DNA of 64,000 bases, from positions 25,781,624 through 25,845,623 of the forward strand of contig CM054112.1 in NCBI GenBank assembly GCA_028673005.1. The letters run 5' to 3'. Numbering within the stretch: the first letter of the stretch is position 1; each line of letters opens with the position of its first letter. The position numbers were made by a program, and so were the translations under genes. The notes beneath the pieces were generated by a model, which saw only the letters and a program-made list of their open reading frames with translations, was not told the origin of the DNA and searched no databases. The DNA comes from Tanypteryx hageni (taxonomy: Eukaryota > Arthropoda > Insecta > Odonata > Petaluridae). Below, in pieces: positions 23,264-34,691 of the stretch.

Positions 23264-23589
23264 GTGGGGGGTGCCGGTGGTGTAGTGGTTAGGACGCTGG
23301 CTGCTACTCGCCTGCTGCTTGAAAAGGCAGCGGGTATGAATCCTGCGCAAGTAGGATTTTTCCAAGGTCGCCCGACCCCTGTTTGTGTGGTTTGAGGAGA
23401 CCGCGCAAATTCAGCTGTTCCACCCTTCGGAAGGGACATTAAGCCGTTGGCTCTCCTGGTGTTCTTCGTAAGAGCAGGCAAATGCCGGCACCGGGTTTCC
23501 ATCCTCCCTTTCCCGGCTATTCATTGTACTACCTCTGAGATACCCTCTGTGCGTAGGACAGAGGCGAATCGGCTGGGCACTCACAATTA
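23264..23589 (+). mobile_element. tRNA-derived SINE, copy 2
   Basis: A close relative of the copy at 22921, with the same A box, B box (GGGTATGAATCCTG) and body. It is followed again by ATGGGTCAGTC (23590-23600). The spacing of the 11-bp words is 343 and 337 bp. This is either a second insertion at the duplicated target or a tandem duplication of SINE plus target. Confidence 0.8.
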
Positions 23590-23600
23590 ATGGGTCAGTC

Positions 23601-24886
23601 CTGGGATCGCTTCAGAAAGGGGCAGCTCCCAGCTCTCTGTAGTAGAGCCATTCATAATGTCCGTGGAATGGTGTCCTCGCGAATGTTGAGGGTCTACTGT
23701 ACTTACATTTTTATGCAAATTAAAAAAGTGAATACTACAGATATAAAGAGAAAAATTTAGAGAAATAAAAAATATTGAAATATCCTTGAGAGAAGTGATC
23801 CAGTAAGACGATAAAAGGGTCTCATAATAAACAAGTACGGTATAATACAATAAAATACAATATAATAACATAAAATAGTAAAATAACATCAATAAGGTAC
23901 ACAGCTTAACATTAAGAAAGATAAGAGAAGACAGTCAATTCATTTTAACAATTCAGCTGTTTTTTAAATGGTTACCTAAAAATATGTCAACACCTGAGTT
24001 ATGATGCAGTAGGTTATTGTATGCTGTTGGAATCCAGCAGAAGAGAGAGCGCTTTGAAATAGAGAGGCGCGTCAATGCATCGCACGATAAATTCATCGCA
24101 TGTCAATCCACATCTTGACAAATTCATCATAGTGTTTCGCCTTCCAAATTGTCTCACAACGAAATTGTCACGCGACGAATTTATCTAGCGATGAGTTGAC
24201 GCGCGATGAGTTTGTGAAGCAATATATTGACGTGCGATCAATTGACCTTGGTGTATTGACGGTATATGACTTCGTACTCGAATTTAAGATGACCCCCGAG
24301 TTTCGCAAGCTGAAATTTGGAAAAAACCTCGTCTTGGACTAGGATAAATACAATAATTAACCTTAAACTTCTGGCCAAGGGCAAATTTCTTCTTCTTAAT
24401 CTACTGACGACCTTATCTTTGTTAACTTCATTTTGAAATTCATTCAACTCGTCTTAAGATACATTTACTTAGATGCGCATCACATCCATAGTAAATTTGT
24501 TGTGAACTTATTAATTTACAGCAATACTGCACTTTAAAAGTTTTAATTGGTGGTAACCTAATGGTGTAACATATTTATTTACGGCACTCTCGTGTAATAC
24601 TTAACCCGACATTAAAATTCTAAAATTTCGTTCCTCTATCTGTCAAAAATCGAGGCATCTAGGGTATACGAAAAAGTCAGGTTTTTGTCAAAAAGAAGGG
24701 GGCGCGTTATACAGGAGAGCATGCTATACACGAAATGTTACCTGACACCGCCGCCACACTAACTCACATCACGTGATGGCTGCGACTAGAAAACTTTCTT
24801 GCAGAAAAATTGTTGGCGGGGGGGGGAGGGCAAAATCGAATTTGCATAGTGGCTCCCAAAGTTATCATGCCGGCCCTGCATATATA
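23601..24886. other. Unassigned spacer with a GCGATGA/ATTCATCGC motif cluster
   Basis: No gene is seen. At about 24070-24245 the words TCGCACGATAAATTCATCGC, GCGACGAATTTATC and GCGATGAGTTGACGCGCGAT recur in both orientations. This is a short degenerate repeat cluster of unknown nature. The rest is AT-rich. Confidence 0.45.
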
Positions 24887-26115
24887 CCGTATTTTTAGGG
24901 CTATAGGACAAGCCCCGGTATTTTCGAAGATTTTTCTGGAAAAAAGTATTTTGGTTCAACAAGGCATTTAGGAAAAACTGCGTCGTGTATCATTTCTAGC
25001 CATGATTAAGGCCGTATCTGTCAACATTTACAGAAAATACAACGATGTGATAACAGTTAAATATAACATTTTAGATTAACTTAATTCGTAAAAGTAAATA
25101 GGGATGACCTAAAACATAAATAATTGATTTGAGACTTGTATACCTAATGTGCCCTGCATGAACTCGACAGTCCTATTAATTATGCTGTCGGAGTGTGCTG
25201 CACACATCGTACGTATAGATACCCTTTACCGATAGTATTTGCTTAAACTTAAGTGCAAGATGAGATTTTAATTTAATGGAATGAATAACAATTGAAATGC
25301 ATATGTAATAACGATATGTACACTCAACTACATTTTCTTCTGAAATTTCTCTTGCCTCGTACAAAACGATTTTGATTGATACAGCAATACCAAACTTCCT
25401 CTGATTGAGGGAGAATATCGGCCCAGGGGTTTTTATCTGAAATGACCCACACTGGCTAATTACCCGGACTTTGCCTCGGATTCACAGTTTCGAGTTTTTC
25501 ATGCTCATATCACTTGCTAATATTTTCATTCATACTCAAGATACTATATCTACTGTAATTCAAACAGTTGAGCATCATAATCCAACATCGCACTTGGCCT
25601 AATCGTCTGCGTAGTCAATGTGCGCAATTTTAATAGATTCCATAAATGAGGTTTTAACATGCAAACAAACATTGCAATGGCTATAACAATAACTACAATA
25701 GCCAAGTAAAACTAATAGGAACTCCTTTTAATGACTAATGAAAAATAATACAAATTGCTAACTATTGCTAATAATACATATGCATAGACCTGAGAAACGA
25801 AAGAAAATATCCAATAGCATATAGAAACAAAAGAGCAGGTAATAACGGCAACAAAACACCGTTACTGCTAAATTAAATATTCTAGCTTTATTATTTATTC
25901 ATTAATATTTCCTCGTAGGTCAAATATTTACTTTACGAAAAATATATTACTATCATTTGAACGCGACGGCAATGAGAGACGTGCTGCCATCTATGGGTGA
26001 CTACGAGACTTAACCCTAACCCCAAATTTTTCTCGAACTCGCATTTAAGCCGAGGGGTGATATTTTCATGGTAGATTTTGACGAAAAACATCGGCTTGTA
26101 TTCGGACAGATACGG
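24887..26115. mobile_element. TIR element of the CCGTATCTGCCCG family, copy A (1229 bp)
   Basis: TA (24885-24886 and 26116-26117) flanks CCGTATTTTTAGGGCTATAG on the left and, on the minus strand, CCGTATCTGTCCGAATACAA on the right. The interior is shared with 60930-62140 and about 40905-41560, including ACAACGGCAACAAAA-like and ATATTCTAGCTT words. No transposase. The TA target and long similar ends suggest a pogo-like non-autonomous family. Confidence 0.65.
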
Positions 26116-27412
26116 TACTTTCGGGATAAGTGACCGTAAGCTTTCAAATAAGTAGTTACCTCTGTATGTTCGTTCATTCACTTTTAGGTATCGAAAAGTC
26201 ATGTGCTGACCACATGAAAATACAAAACTTATGTTTCCCGATGCCAGAGTGACTTAAGCTTTCAAATGAGCTGTCATATACCTCAATAGTTTCTTCTGTT
26301 CACTCTCAATTTTAGCTATCGGAAACTCATGTGCTGGCTACAGAAAATACCAATATTGTTTCAATGGTCCATAGTTTATCCATTCAGTGTATCATGTAAG
26401 TCTACATCCAAACATTCCTTGGATACAAAGCTAAAATGGCAGAGTTATAACCTTTCAAAGAGCATTACATATGTACAGACAGGTTGAAATTACATCCCAA
26501 AAACCCAACTACGTTCTTCCTTTTGATCATATTAGATAGCATGCCAAGTTTGGTGACTCTAGAATCAAGTGTGTGGATTTGTATAGCATAATAGGCAGAA
26601 AGACAAACACTTTAAATTATAGTATAGATGATATTTTTATTTAAATATTTATATATACTCACAAACCTAATTCAAAACATTCACATAGGAATTAACATTG
26701 TTTTATTGTTTTTCCATGTTGCAGCATAAATATTTCAACAATTTTTTGATACATTTAAAATTTTGCTACTTTTAGCGTAAATGTGAATGGCCCATCAGGG
26801 CCTTCCCGAATGCCCAATAGGTAATTAGGTTATAAAATCTTTTTTGTTTTGACATTCTACCAAAGGAGGGCTCATCTTGGATTTGGGTAAATATGGTAGC
26901 TATCACTGATATTTCTCAAAATTGAAAATTTTCATGATAAATGAATAAATAAATCGATGAAATTTACATTGTGTAAGGACAAAAATTAAATTATTTTCTT
27001 CCTATTCCAAAAGTTAACAAGCTTTAATTGAATGCACTAACTTCTAATACTGAATCATGAATGATAATGAAATAACATATGTAGTCACTTATATGAAAGC
27101 CCTAAGAAATGATTTTTAATGTACAAATTTTCATTTAAGTACTTCATTTATTATCCTGAGTTAACTTGTAAGAAATTTGGAAAAAATTACTATCATCTTG
27201 GATAAACTAAAGGATATATATTTTTCCTTTTCACATTGTACAGTACATAATCCAGATTTTCCTTTGTAGGTTATTTTCTACAAGCAAAAGACAATTGCAA
27301 GTGTAAATTTAAGGGACAGAAAATCTAATAGGCCAACCCAATTCACATATTCTAATTTCATTTAGCATCTAAAAAGACTAGTGTAGATTGACAAATTTGG
27401 TAGTATGAATTA
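26116..27412. other. Unassigned AT-rich intergenic spacer
   Basis: No gene is seen. AAGCTTTCAAATRAG and TATCGRAAASTCATGTGCTG words recur between about 26135-26220 and 26250-26345, an internal direct repeat of about 115 bp period. Confidence 0.5.
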
Positions 27413-28013
27413 CCGTACATGCAGGCATATAAGTCAACCCAGCGTATAAGTCAACCTCGGTATTTTGGATTGTAAATACACGACTAGACATATATTCACC
27501 ATATAAGTCGACCCCCAACTTTTTCACTAAAAAAAACTTCGAATGAAGAATACGAGGAATTTTATGGTTTTTAAAACCTAAATGTAACCTTTTCCAAAAA
27601 ATGTCGATTTTTGAGTTTTTAAATCATTTGTTTAATTTAAGAAAGATCAGTCATACCATATTGCCATCTATTGGTGGAATGTATTTCTTATCCTTCATTC
27701 CTGTAATTGCAAATAGATCGTTTATATTTTTGAGATTCAGTAATAAAAACAAAAGTTAAAATTTAAATTTTTATTAACTATTAAAAATAATTATCTAAAA
27801 TCTTCTAAAATAAATGACAGAATAATGTAAACAATGGAGCAGCTGATTCAAAATGGCGATCACCTACACCGTAAGATCAAATGTTTTCATAAATATCAAT
27901 GTTTTTAATCTGTTATTTAAGTGCCACATTTTATATTCGGCGCATAAGTCGACCTTAAGTTTTCGGAATTTTTTTTGAGCTTCAAAGGTCGACTTATATG
28001 CTGGCATATATGG
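27413..28013. mobile_element. TIR element (ATAAGTC-rich ends), 601 bp
   Basis: Flanked by TA (27411-27412, 28014-28015). The left end is CCGTACATGCAGGCATATAA. The inverted right end is CCATATATGCCAGCATATAA, and both continue into AGTCRACC. The interior includes GCAGCTGATTCAAAATGGCG, which recurs (one change) at about 40265 in the pogo-like element at 39806-40718, suggesting kinship. Confidence 0.65.
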
Positions 28014-28015
28014 TA

Positions 28016-28864
28016 AGCCATGATAATTCATAAGCACATGCTTTCAAATGTAATTGCAGTAAAATACTCATTTTTAATGAAAAATTCCTTAATTGGCAAA
28101 TTAACATTATTATTTTATTAGAGAAATTTCTTGTTAAATGAATTAACTGTTGATAGAATTTAAACTATATAAGAATATCTGTCTATCTACTAAAAGGGTA
28201 GGTATTTTCCCTCTCTCACTCTTCGACCTAATGCTTTGTGGCTGAAGGGGAAGAGCTGGCAATACGGTTAATGAGGGAGGGATGAGATGGAGTGATGGGT
28301 ATAGCACATTCAACATGTTAGGAAAAGTGATACAGGATCGGAGATGAAATGCAGGGATGGGGATTGCACGCAATGTGCTATGTGCTGAATCATGTAGCTC
28401 TGTCACATTTCCAATCTAAACAAGGAATAAAAATTTAAATGGAAAGGAAACAAATAGAAAGCTCTTTCAAAAATTTAGTGAGACGAAAGAATCTGTCAAC
28501 CACGAAAGTCTGAAATGGTGAGGGCAACAGTTATATTGAATTACTAGCAGAAGTGAGAGGAAGCGAGTGAAAGAGTGATGATTGAGGCGTGAATGACCCA
28601 AGGCCTCAGAGTGAGCAATGTGGATTTTGAAATATATATGCTGGAATTAACATGTTCTTCAATAAACATCTTTCAATTATTTTTATGCTATGATATATTT
28701 TAAAAGGAACAAGTACTACAAATGATATTATACAGAAGACTTATGGAATAATTAGCATGGTTTGTAAAATATGGAATCCACTTCTTCACAAACACCAAAC
28801 ACTGTCCATTCATGCTGAATGTCTTCTTTCCTCATTCATCTACTGAAAAATTCAGCCTCTGTGA
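28016..28864. other. Unassigned spacer
   Basis: No gene is seen. 28170-28640 contains CCCTCTCTCACTC and CAAAATTTAG-type words that look repeat-like, but I can assign neither a family nor boundaries. Confidence 0.4.
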
Positions 28865-29153
28865 CAGTGGTTCCCAACCTGGGGGGCCCGGCATACTAGT
28901 ATGCTGTAGCTGATTTTCAGGAATACCACAAAAAACTCAGTTTAGCAAATAAATTAACAATTTGGATGTTGTAATGAATGAAATAATTTTTCTAATAAAT
29001 TGCCTATGGTGTATTACTATCAAATGGATGCATCTGAATGCCGTCATATGTATAAATATAAAAACCTTGATTCAAAGCTGTGGTGTCACAAAGTTCTGCT
29101 TATCTTTGAAAGGGTGCCTACAAAAACTGTGAGAGCTGTTGCTCTATGATATG
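28865..29153 (+). mobile_element. hAT MITE of the CAGTGGTTCCC type, left part
   Basis: Starts CAGTGGTTCCCAACCTGGGG, the same end type as the element at 36664-36947, and shares an AGCTGATTTTCAG / CTATGATATGCC subterminal pattern. Its right end is not visible. The insertion of the hAT derivative at 29162 lies at or near it. Confidence 0.5.
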
Positions 29154-29161
29154 CCTTAGGA

Positions 29162-30144
29162 CTGGGCTGGCAAACCTATGGCACGCAGAACGATATTGGT
29201 TGGCACGCCACAAAATGAAATAAGAAATTTTATTTTATTTTATTAGTTGTTGGAGCTTTGGGTTTTCAAGTGAATTTAGGTAATTTTTGTTTTAATGAAT
29301 AGCAGTTTATATCGCATAAAATTGTTATCCTTGAATAATGGCGGAATCGAGGAATAAAAAAGCAAAATTTTCTGGTGAAGGAAGCGAAAGGATTTTTAAG
29401 GATTGGTGGACTGAAAGGTATGGTGCAATTGAAAAGAACGATAAAGAATTGTGTGTTTTGTGTGGTGACGTCGAAATTACCTACATGCTGACGCATGTGA
29501 AAATCTAATATCTTTAGAGTTTGAAAAGAAAACATCTTGGCCCGAGAAGGAACCGTCCCAAAGGTGTCATCAGCCCACAGGGATTATGCTGTGTGTTCTG
29601 GCGGCCCAATCTGCCCCTGGCATCAGCATAAAATTTAGTATCTGACATTTTTATTATATCGTTAACATCCGATAAGTATTTAACTGGAATTTGACAAACA
29701 GAGGTTGATGCCTCAGATCAGACTGTTCATATCGTACATCTTCTTCATTACTTCATTCATGTCATTTATTAAATCGTTTTCACGTATAACAATTTTTCAT
29801 GAGACACCTAATGTTTTTAGAGAGTACCACCTCCACTAAAGATAACATTATCCATTAATGGTTCTTATTTTTTGTTAGCATTTAATATTATTTGTAAAGT
29901 CTAGAAGATGTGGGATTTGCCTTGAAAATTCGATAAAAAACTATATTTTGTACTTTGTTTTCAATATATCATTTGAATCAAATAATAGATATAAATTTCT
30001 TCCAGTGTGGGAAAAGACATACTATACATTACATTGTAAGAATAGACCCAGACAACATTTTTATGATACTGGCACACGAAGAGGCAAATTTTCTGTTATT
30101 TAGTTAATTTTGGCATGCAAGCTAGATAAGGTTCGCCAGCCCTG
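29162..30144 (+). mobile_element. hAT deletion derivative, 983 bp, 8-bp TSD (7/8)
   Basis: CCTTAGGA (29154-29161) and CTTTAGGA (30145-30152) flank ends CTGGGCTGGCAAACCTATGG and, inverted, CAGGGCTGGCGAACCTTATC. The inside keeps only the start of a hAT protein (29339-29506), so this is an internally deleted copy of an autonomous element. Confidence 0.8.
29339..29506 (+). pseudogene. hAT protein N terminus with BED-like finger start
   Basis: An ATG at 29339 opens 55 codons: MAESRNKKAKFSGEG, then IFKDWWTERYGAIE, then LCVLCGDV, and a stop at 29504-29506. W-x-E-x-[YF] followed by C-x2-C is the entry to the zinc finger of GTF2IRD2/ZBED-like hAT proteins. The second half of the finger (H..H) and everything downstream are missing, in line with the internal deletion. 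Confidence 0.65.
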
Positions 30145-30218
30145 CTTTAGGACATCGGTTCCTACATTTTACACATCTACACACCCCCTCTTATGGCAGA
30201 TGACGTTATCAATAAGTA

Positions 30219-31220
30219 GGGCTGCCATACGTCCTCATTTTCCCGGACATGTCCTCATTTTTGGCGTTAGATGTACCGTCTGGGAGGAATTTATAAAATT
30301 TCGAGAATGTCTGGAATTTTGGTGCTCAAAAGTTCAAACTCTCCTGATCTTCAGTAGTGGTTAAATTTTATTAAGTATGCCCCTATGAGCATTGCCAGTT
30401 CAGCAGATATCTGTATTTTTTCCTCAAGTATCCCTACTTCCTGTTGTGAATACAGGTATCCCTCGATTTATGCGTTCGGGGAACACGTTTTTGCATATAC
30501 ACGATTTTATTATTATGACCATTTTTATATATTTGCGTCGTGTATTCGCATTTACACTATTTTATTTTTATGGCCATTTATCAATATACAAGTCGCGTAT
30601 TTGCATTTATGAGATTCGTTATGCGCACAGTATGTATTCTTAATAGTTTTATTATTTATTAAATATTTCATAGGCTTCTACATATGCTTCCAGCATTATA
30701 AGTAAGTATATCATAAGATTTCCATAGGAGAGTATAAATATTTTATGCTGAGATTAAAAGTTAAAATTCAGGAAAATATTTTAAATCATAGGTTTATATA
30801 TGTTAGTGGTTCTTTATTTCAATTCAATTTTTTTTTACATTTTACTGCATTTCATAATTATTATCAAACTAAGATTTAATTAAGCACTAATGTTACACTA
30901 ATGTTTGTGAATTCTGCTACTATGAGGAGTGATAGATTTCAATCAATTAAGTTATGGTTTGTTAATATATTTACCGGCCTGGTAGGGTAACGTAAACTTA
31001 AATTCGAACATTTGCTTTGAGTGTCTCTTAAAAATATATCAAATATATAAGCCTTCTGTATCTAAAATCAATGTATGTACGTTCATGGAAGGTTATAAAA
31101 ATAAAATTTTGGTTGGGTTGTAAAGCGGGTTGTGATATCAGGGGAGAGAGAGGTCCTCAAAAGTCCTCATTTTTGTCATCAAGTGTCCTCATTTCTTGGG
31201 TTGGGGACATGGCAGCCCTA
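30219..31220. mobile_element. Non-autonomous hAT element, about 1.0 kb
   Basis: Exact 8-bp repeats AATAAGTA at 30211-30218 and 31221-31228 border ends that read GGGCTGCCATACGTCC on the left and (minus) TAGGGCTGCCATGTCC on the right. GTCCTCATTTT occurs near both ends. The outer TA of the left end is shared with the direct repeat, so the exact terminus is ambiguous by two bases. Inside, at 30446, a CAGGTATCCCTCGATTTATG word resembles a Tigger terminus. Confidence 0.75.
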
Positions 31221-31228
31221 AATAAGTA

Positions 31229-32215
31229 TAACATGAGGCATTAATTTGAAAAAATTACAATTTATTTTATTTGCAGATTAAATAATTTAATAAAATAACA
31301 AACACCCTTAGATGGCAGAGAAATGGATGTGATATGAAATGTTTTGTCTACTAAGAGTAAGCACCAAAATGGGACTATATATAATTTTCTACCTCAATTA
31401 TATGCTGCAAGGAGTGTTCTGGGGGGTGAGCCCATGCAGTGTGCGAATTTGACTCTCAGAATGAGGCATGGGATTAGGAGCCATAGGCTCCAGGGGTGAA
31501 GCACCTAATAATCTATTACTAATATCACAGAATCTCGGTTTTGTATCTCTCTCTGTATCTTCACATTTTATGTGGGAGTTTCGTTTACAAGAAGCAATGC
31601 AGCATAACTTTCATTCCTATTTTAAATAACTTAAAACAGTCATATGAATATGGTACTTGAACCATAAAATGCCTTTGAGATCAAAAATTCATTTTTCTAC
31701 CGCCAAATTAGAAATATGCGTCGAATAGGGTCATATATTCGTTTTGAACATGAAACTTTTGCATTTTCTGGGGTAAAAACCTTCCGTCATCAAGGGCAAT
31801 CTCATTGCGTATTCCTTCCTGCAATTTGGACAGGCTTCTGCACTATTATATGTATAAAGTAAATGCATGTCATAAACAGAATGCAATGCAAGTCTTAAAC
31901 AAAACTTTGAATATTCACGATGTCATCACATGTCTGTAACGATAATCATTTATTGTACGGAATTAAAATGTGGAACCATGCCAAAGATCTTTCTTTTATG
32001 CCACTGATAAAAGATAATGAATAACGTGAATTTCTGAAGTCTTTAAAAAATGAGATTATTGTAAATTAAAAATAACTATTAATGCTTAGGTTATAAAAAT
32101 TTCATCGATTAAAAAATTAAATAAATTATTATTATTACTTATTATAATAAATGCCCAGGTTCTGTTGGTATGTACATTAGTACGTTTGTCTGCAATGCTC
32201 TATACAAATACATAC
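31229..32215. other. Unassigned AT-rich intergenic spacer
   Basis: No gene, RNA or delimited repeat is recognised. Confidence 0.5.
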
Positions 32216-32244
32216 CATCATCATCATGCTGCTGTCCAAAGGTT

Positions 32245-32830
32245 TCAGCTGAATTGCTGCCTCCATTTCTCTCTCTCCCCAGAAACCTCTTTTATACCTC
32301 TATAAGCAATATATTCCTGCTTTAAATTCTCTATTCCTATTCTTTTCCACCACCTTCCACTTCTGCTAATTTTGCCTTCTAAGATCATCCTTTGTAAACA
32401 ATGTCTTCTCAATATGTGCCCTATCCAATTTGCTTTTCTTTTCCTGATTGTTTTTATTATCGTCTTTTCTTCTCCAATCATTTCTAATACTTCTTCGTTT
32501 CTCTTCTTCTCTGTCCATTTCACTTTCATCATCATCCTCCATACTCATAACTTTCTAAGTATTTCTCCTCCTTACCATCCACGTCTCTGAACCATAAAGA
32601 GCTATGCTCCATATGTAGCATTTTGCTAATTTTTTCCTTGTTTCTAAATTTATTTTCTTGCTTGTGAGAAGCTCCTTCTTGTTAAATACTGCTTTTTCCA
32701 TTGCAATCCTACTTCTGATGTCCTGTGTACTACTTCCATCCTGCGCTAAGATACTGCATAAGACATTTGAAACTACTTGTTCCAATTTTTGGCCATTTAC
32801 CCTCGCTAATGACTGCATAACCTTATCAAT
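32245..32830 (-). pseudogene. LINE reverse transcriptase C-terminal region
   Basis: The minus strand gives MEKAVFNKKELLTSKKINLE, KKLAKCYIWSIALYGSETWM (32818-32560), and in another frame WTEKKRNEEVLEMIGEEKT, KANWIGHILRR and ILEGKISRSGRWWK (32535-32300). This is the conserved post-RT tail (ALYGSETW..., WIGH.LRR...EGK) of RTE-like and related LINEs. A frameshift near 32550 disables it. No catalytic YADD remains. Confidence 0.8.
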
Positions 32831-32949
32831 ACCTCTATGGATCTCTCTGGGATAAAGTTTTCTGGAGATAAAATAGCCCTCAATTGGATCTCTGGGTGGG
32901 GACTACTCTAGGAGATGCACAGAGGAAATGTAACATTAATAAGAAGAAA

Positions 32950-33530
32950 GCAAGTGGTGAGAAATTAAGAATAGGCACATGGAATGTTAGGACTATGAAT
33001 TCAGAGGGGAAACTAGAGAACTGGTAGGGATAGTTAATGATAGATTAATAGCCGTAAAACTTCAGATGTAGCCAGTAGAAATGCTAACAATTCAAGTGTA
33101 TATGCCAACAACTAATGCTGGGGATTACACAGTAGATGAAATATATGAAGAGATTATGGAGATATTGGAAGAGGAGGGAACCATAGTAATGGGAGACTGG
33201 AAGTGTAGCCTGAGAGGGACAGGAAGATAACATTGTGGGAAATATGGGCTAGGAAAGAGAAATGAAAGAGGGGAGAAACTTGTGGAATTCTGTCATAGAA
33301 ATAGATTGATTGTAACTAATCCATGGTTTAAGCACCACCCAATAGATTACATACTAAATGAAAGATTTAGAAATAGATTTAGAAATAGCATTAAAAATGT
33401 GAAAAACTACCAGGGGCAGATGTCAATTCTGACCACAATCTTTTGGTGGCAAATACATAATGTAGACTGAAGAGTGTTAAGAGAAGTATAAGAGTTAAGA
33501 AGAAATGGAACTTAGAGGAAGTCTTTAAGA
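32950..33530 (+). pseudogene. LINE APE-type endonuclease remnant
   Basis: The + strand reads GEKLRIGTWNVRTMNSEGKL with a stop at about 33027. It continues IQVYMPTTNAGDYTVDEIYE, IVMGDWKCS and KYGLGKRNERGEKLVEFCHR, then a 62-residue open frame with NRLIVTNPWFKHH and IDYILNERFRNRFRNS. These are the TWNVRT, MGDWN and WF-H motifs of the craniofacial-development-protein-2-like (LINE-derived) endonuclease. GDWK has lysine where the family has the catalytic Asn, and stops interrupt the frame. Confidence 0.8.
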
Positions 33531-33814
33531 ACAGGGAGGCTGGAGATAAGGCTAGATACATATCTTTATGTAAATGTAAGGTAAATATAGTTAATAAACA
33601 TTCACAAGAACCAAAAATTGTATATTATTGTGATATAGAAAATACTTCATACGATAAATGAATTCATCCTAAAATGTGGATTCCCTCTGCAGCTCTCGTT
33701 ACAACAGAAATAATTTTATTCAAATGATCGTTCTCACGAAAGAAGTTTATAAAAAAAATTTGGGACGCCAACTAAAACTTCACAAAATTTACCAATGGTA
33801 ATGTGAATTAGAAG

Positions 33815-34148
33815 CAGTGCTCAGAATGAGCTGGAACGGTTCCGGTTCGTCACACGCGTCGGTAATATCGTTCCGGCTCGTCAGGCATAATACCGTTCCG
33901 GAAAATTAGCTAGATCGTAAATGAACTACATATATATGATGTGACACAAATTGCACCAGCGCAAAAAGTGCATAGAATATCGCCATCTATAAACACTCAC
34001 TGGAAACCGTTCAAGCAGAGCAAACATACACAAAGATCCTATATTATGATTTTCAACTATTTCGGCATGCGAATTTCATGTCCACTGTCTTCGGTTCCAT
34101 TACCAGAACAAGCGTTCCGTTTCGTAGTGTTTTCCATTTCGAGCACTG
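33815..34148. mobile_element. hAT MITE, 334 bp, perfect TSD, upstream of EED
   Basis: ATTAGAAG at 33807-33814 and 34149-34156 is an exact 8-bp target duplication. The ends are CAGTGCTCAGAATGAGC and, inverted, CAGTGCTCGAAATGG. GC-rich CCGTTCCGG words occur inside. It ends about 540 bp before the EED start codon, so it sits in or next to the promoter. Confidence 0.9.
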
Positions 34149-34691
34149 ATTAGAAGTCATACATATGCAGCTTATAAACGTGGAAGTCAATTACCAGCTA
34201 CAATTACAGTGCACGTACCTTAAATATAGGGTAAGATATACTACACAGACTTACCGGAACAACGGTAGAAGGCAATGAAAAACGGGGTAATTTCATACAC
34301 AAAAAATATCTAGCAAACCTAGGTGTTATAAATAAAACCGTTGAATTTCGAGTTTGGTGCTCAGTATCTGGGTATCTGCGATTTTAATACTTTATTTTAG
34401 CTTAATATTTCAATATAAAATACCGAAAGAAAAATCTCCACTTACTTGAAACAAAAGATACATGCTAACACAAAGAACGGTACGTTATTGCCGCGCAACT
34501 CTCAAATTATATCGTTTGTATTTTGTTTGTAAATGAAAGCCCGGTTCAAAATGTTACGGAAAATGGCGGAGTTGTCACATTCGTGGAAGTGATTACGGGT
34601 TTAATCTCGCCAGTTACCCTATCAAGTTTTTGTTATAGAAAGTTTTCTTGGTGGAATCATTTGTCAAACGCTTTGGATCGTCTTTATTAGA
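34149..34691 (+). promoter_or_regulatory. EED upstream region / 5' UTR with YY1/Pho-like site and uORF
   Basis: No TATA box or clear initiator is seen. GGAAAATGGCGGAG at 34558-34571 contains AAAATGGCGG, close to the YY1/Pho consensus (AANATGGCG). The ATG inside it opens a 9-codon upstream frame (34563-34592, MAELSHSWK) that ends 99 bp before the main ATG. Whether this lies in the transcript is unknown. It could damp translation or mark the transcription start, as YY1 sites of this orientation often do. Confidence 0.5.

Larger units (their letters stand above)
32216..33600. mobile_element. RTE/craniofacial-type LINE remnant with inverted 5' part
   Basis: The left portion (about 32216-32830) encodes the RT C terminus on the minus strand and ends at an ATGATGATG-type tail (CATCATCAT at 32217-32227 on +). 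The right portion (about 32940-33600) encodes the endonuclease on the + strand. The two halves of one LINE therefore face in opposite directions, with the middle of the RT lost, the structure expected from twin priming. The right boundary is approximate. Confidence 0.7.

Noticed and set aside
33540..33600. Target-site duplication for the RTE-like remnant (ATACATACC near 32208 and ATACATATC near 33557)
   Set aside because: Short, imperfect and in AT-rich DNA. Not enough to set the right boundary.
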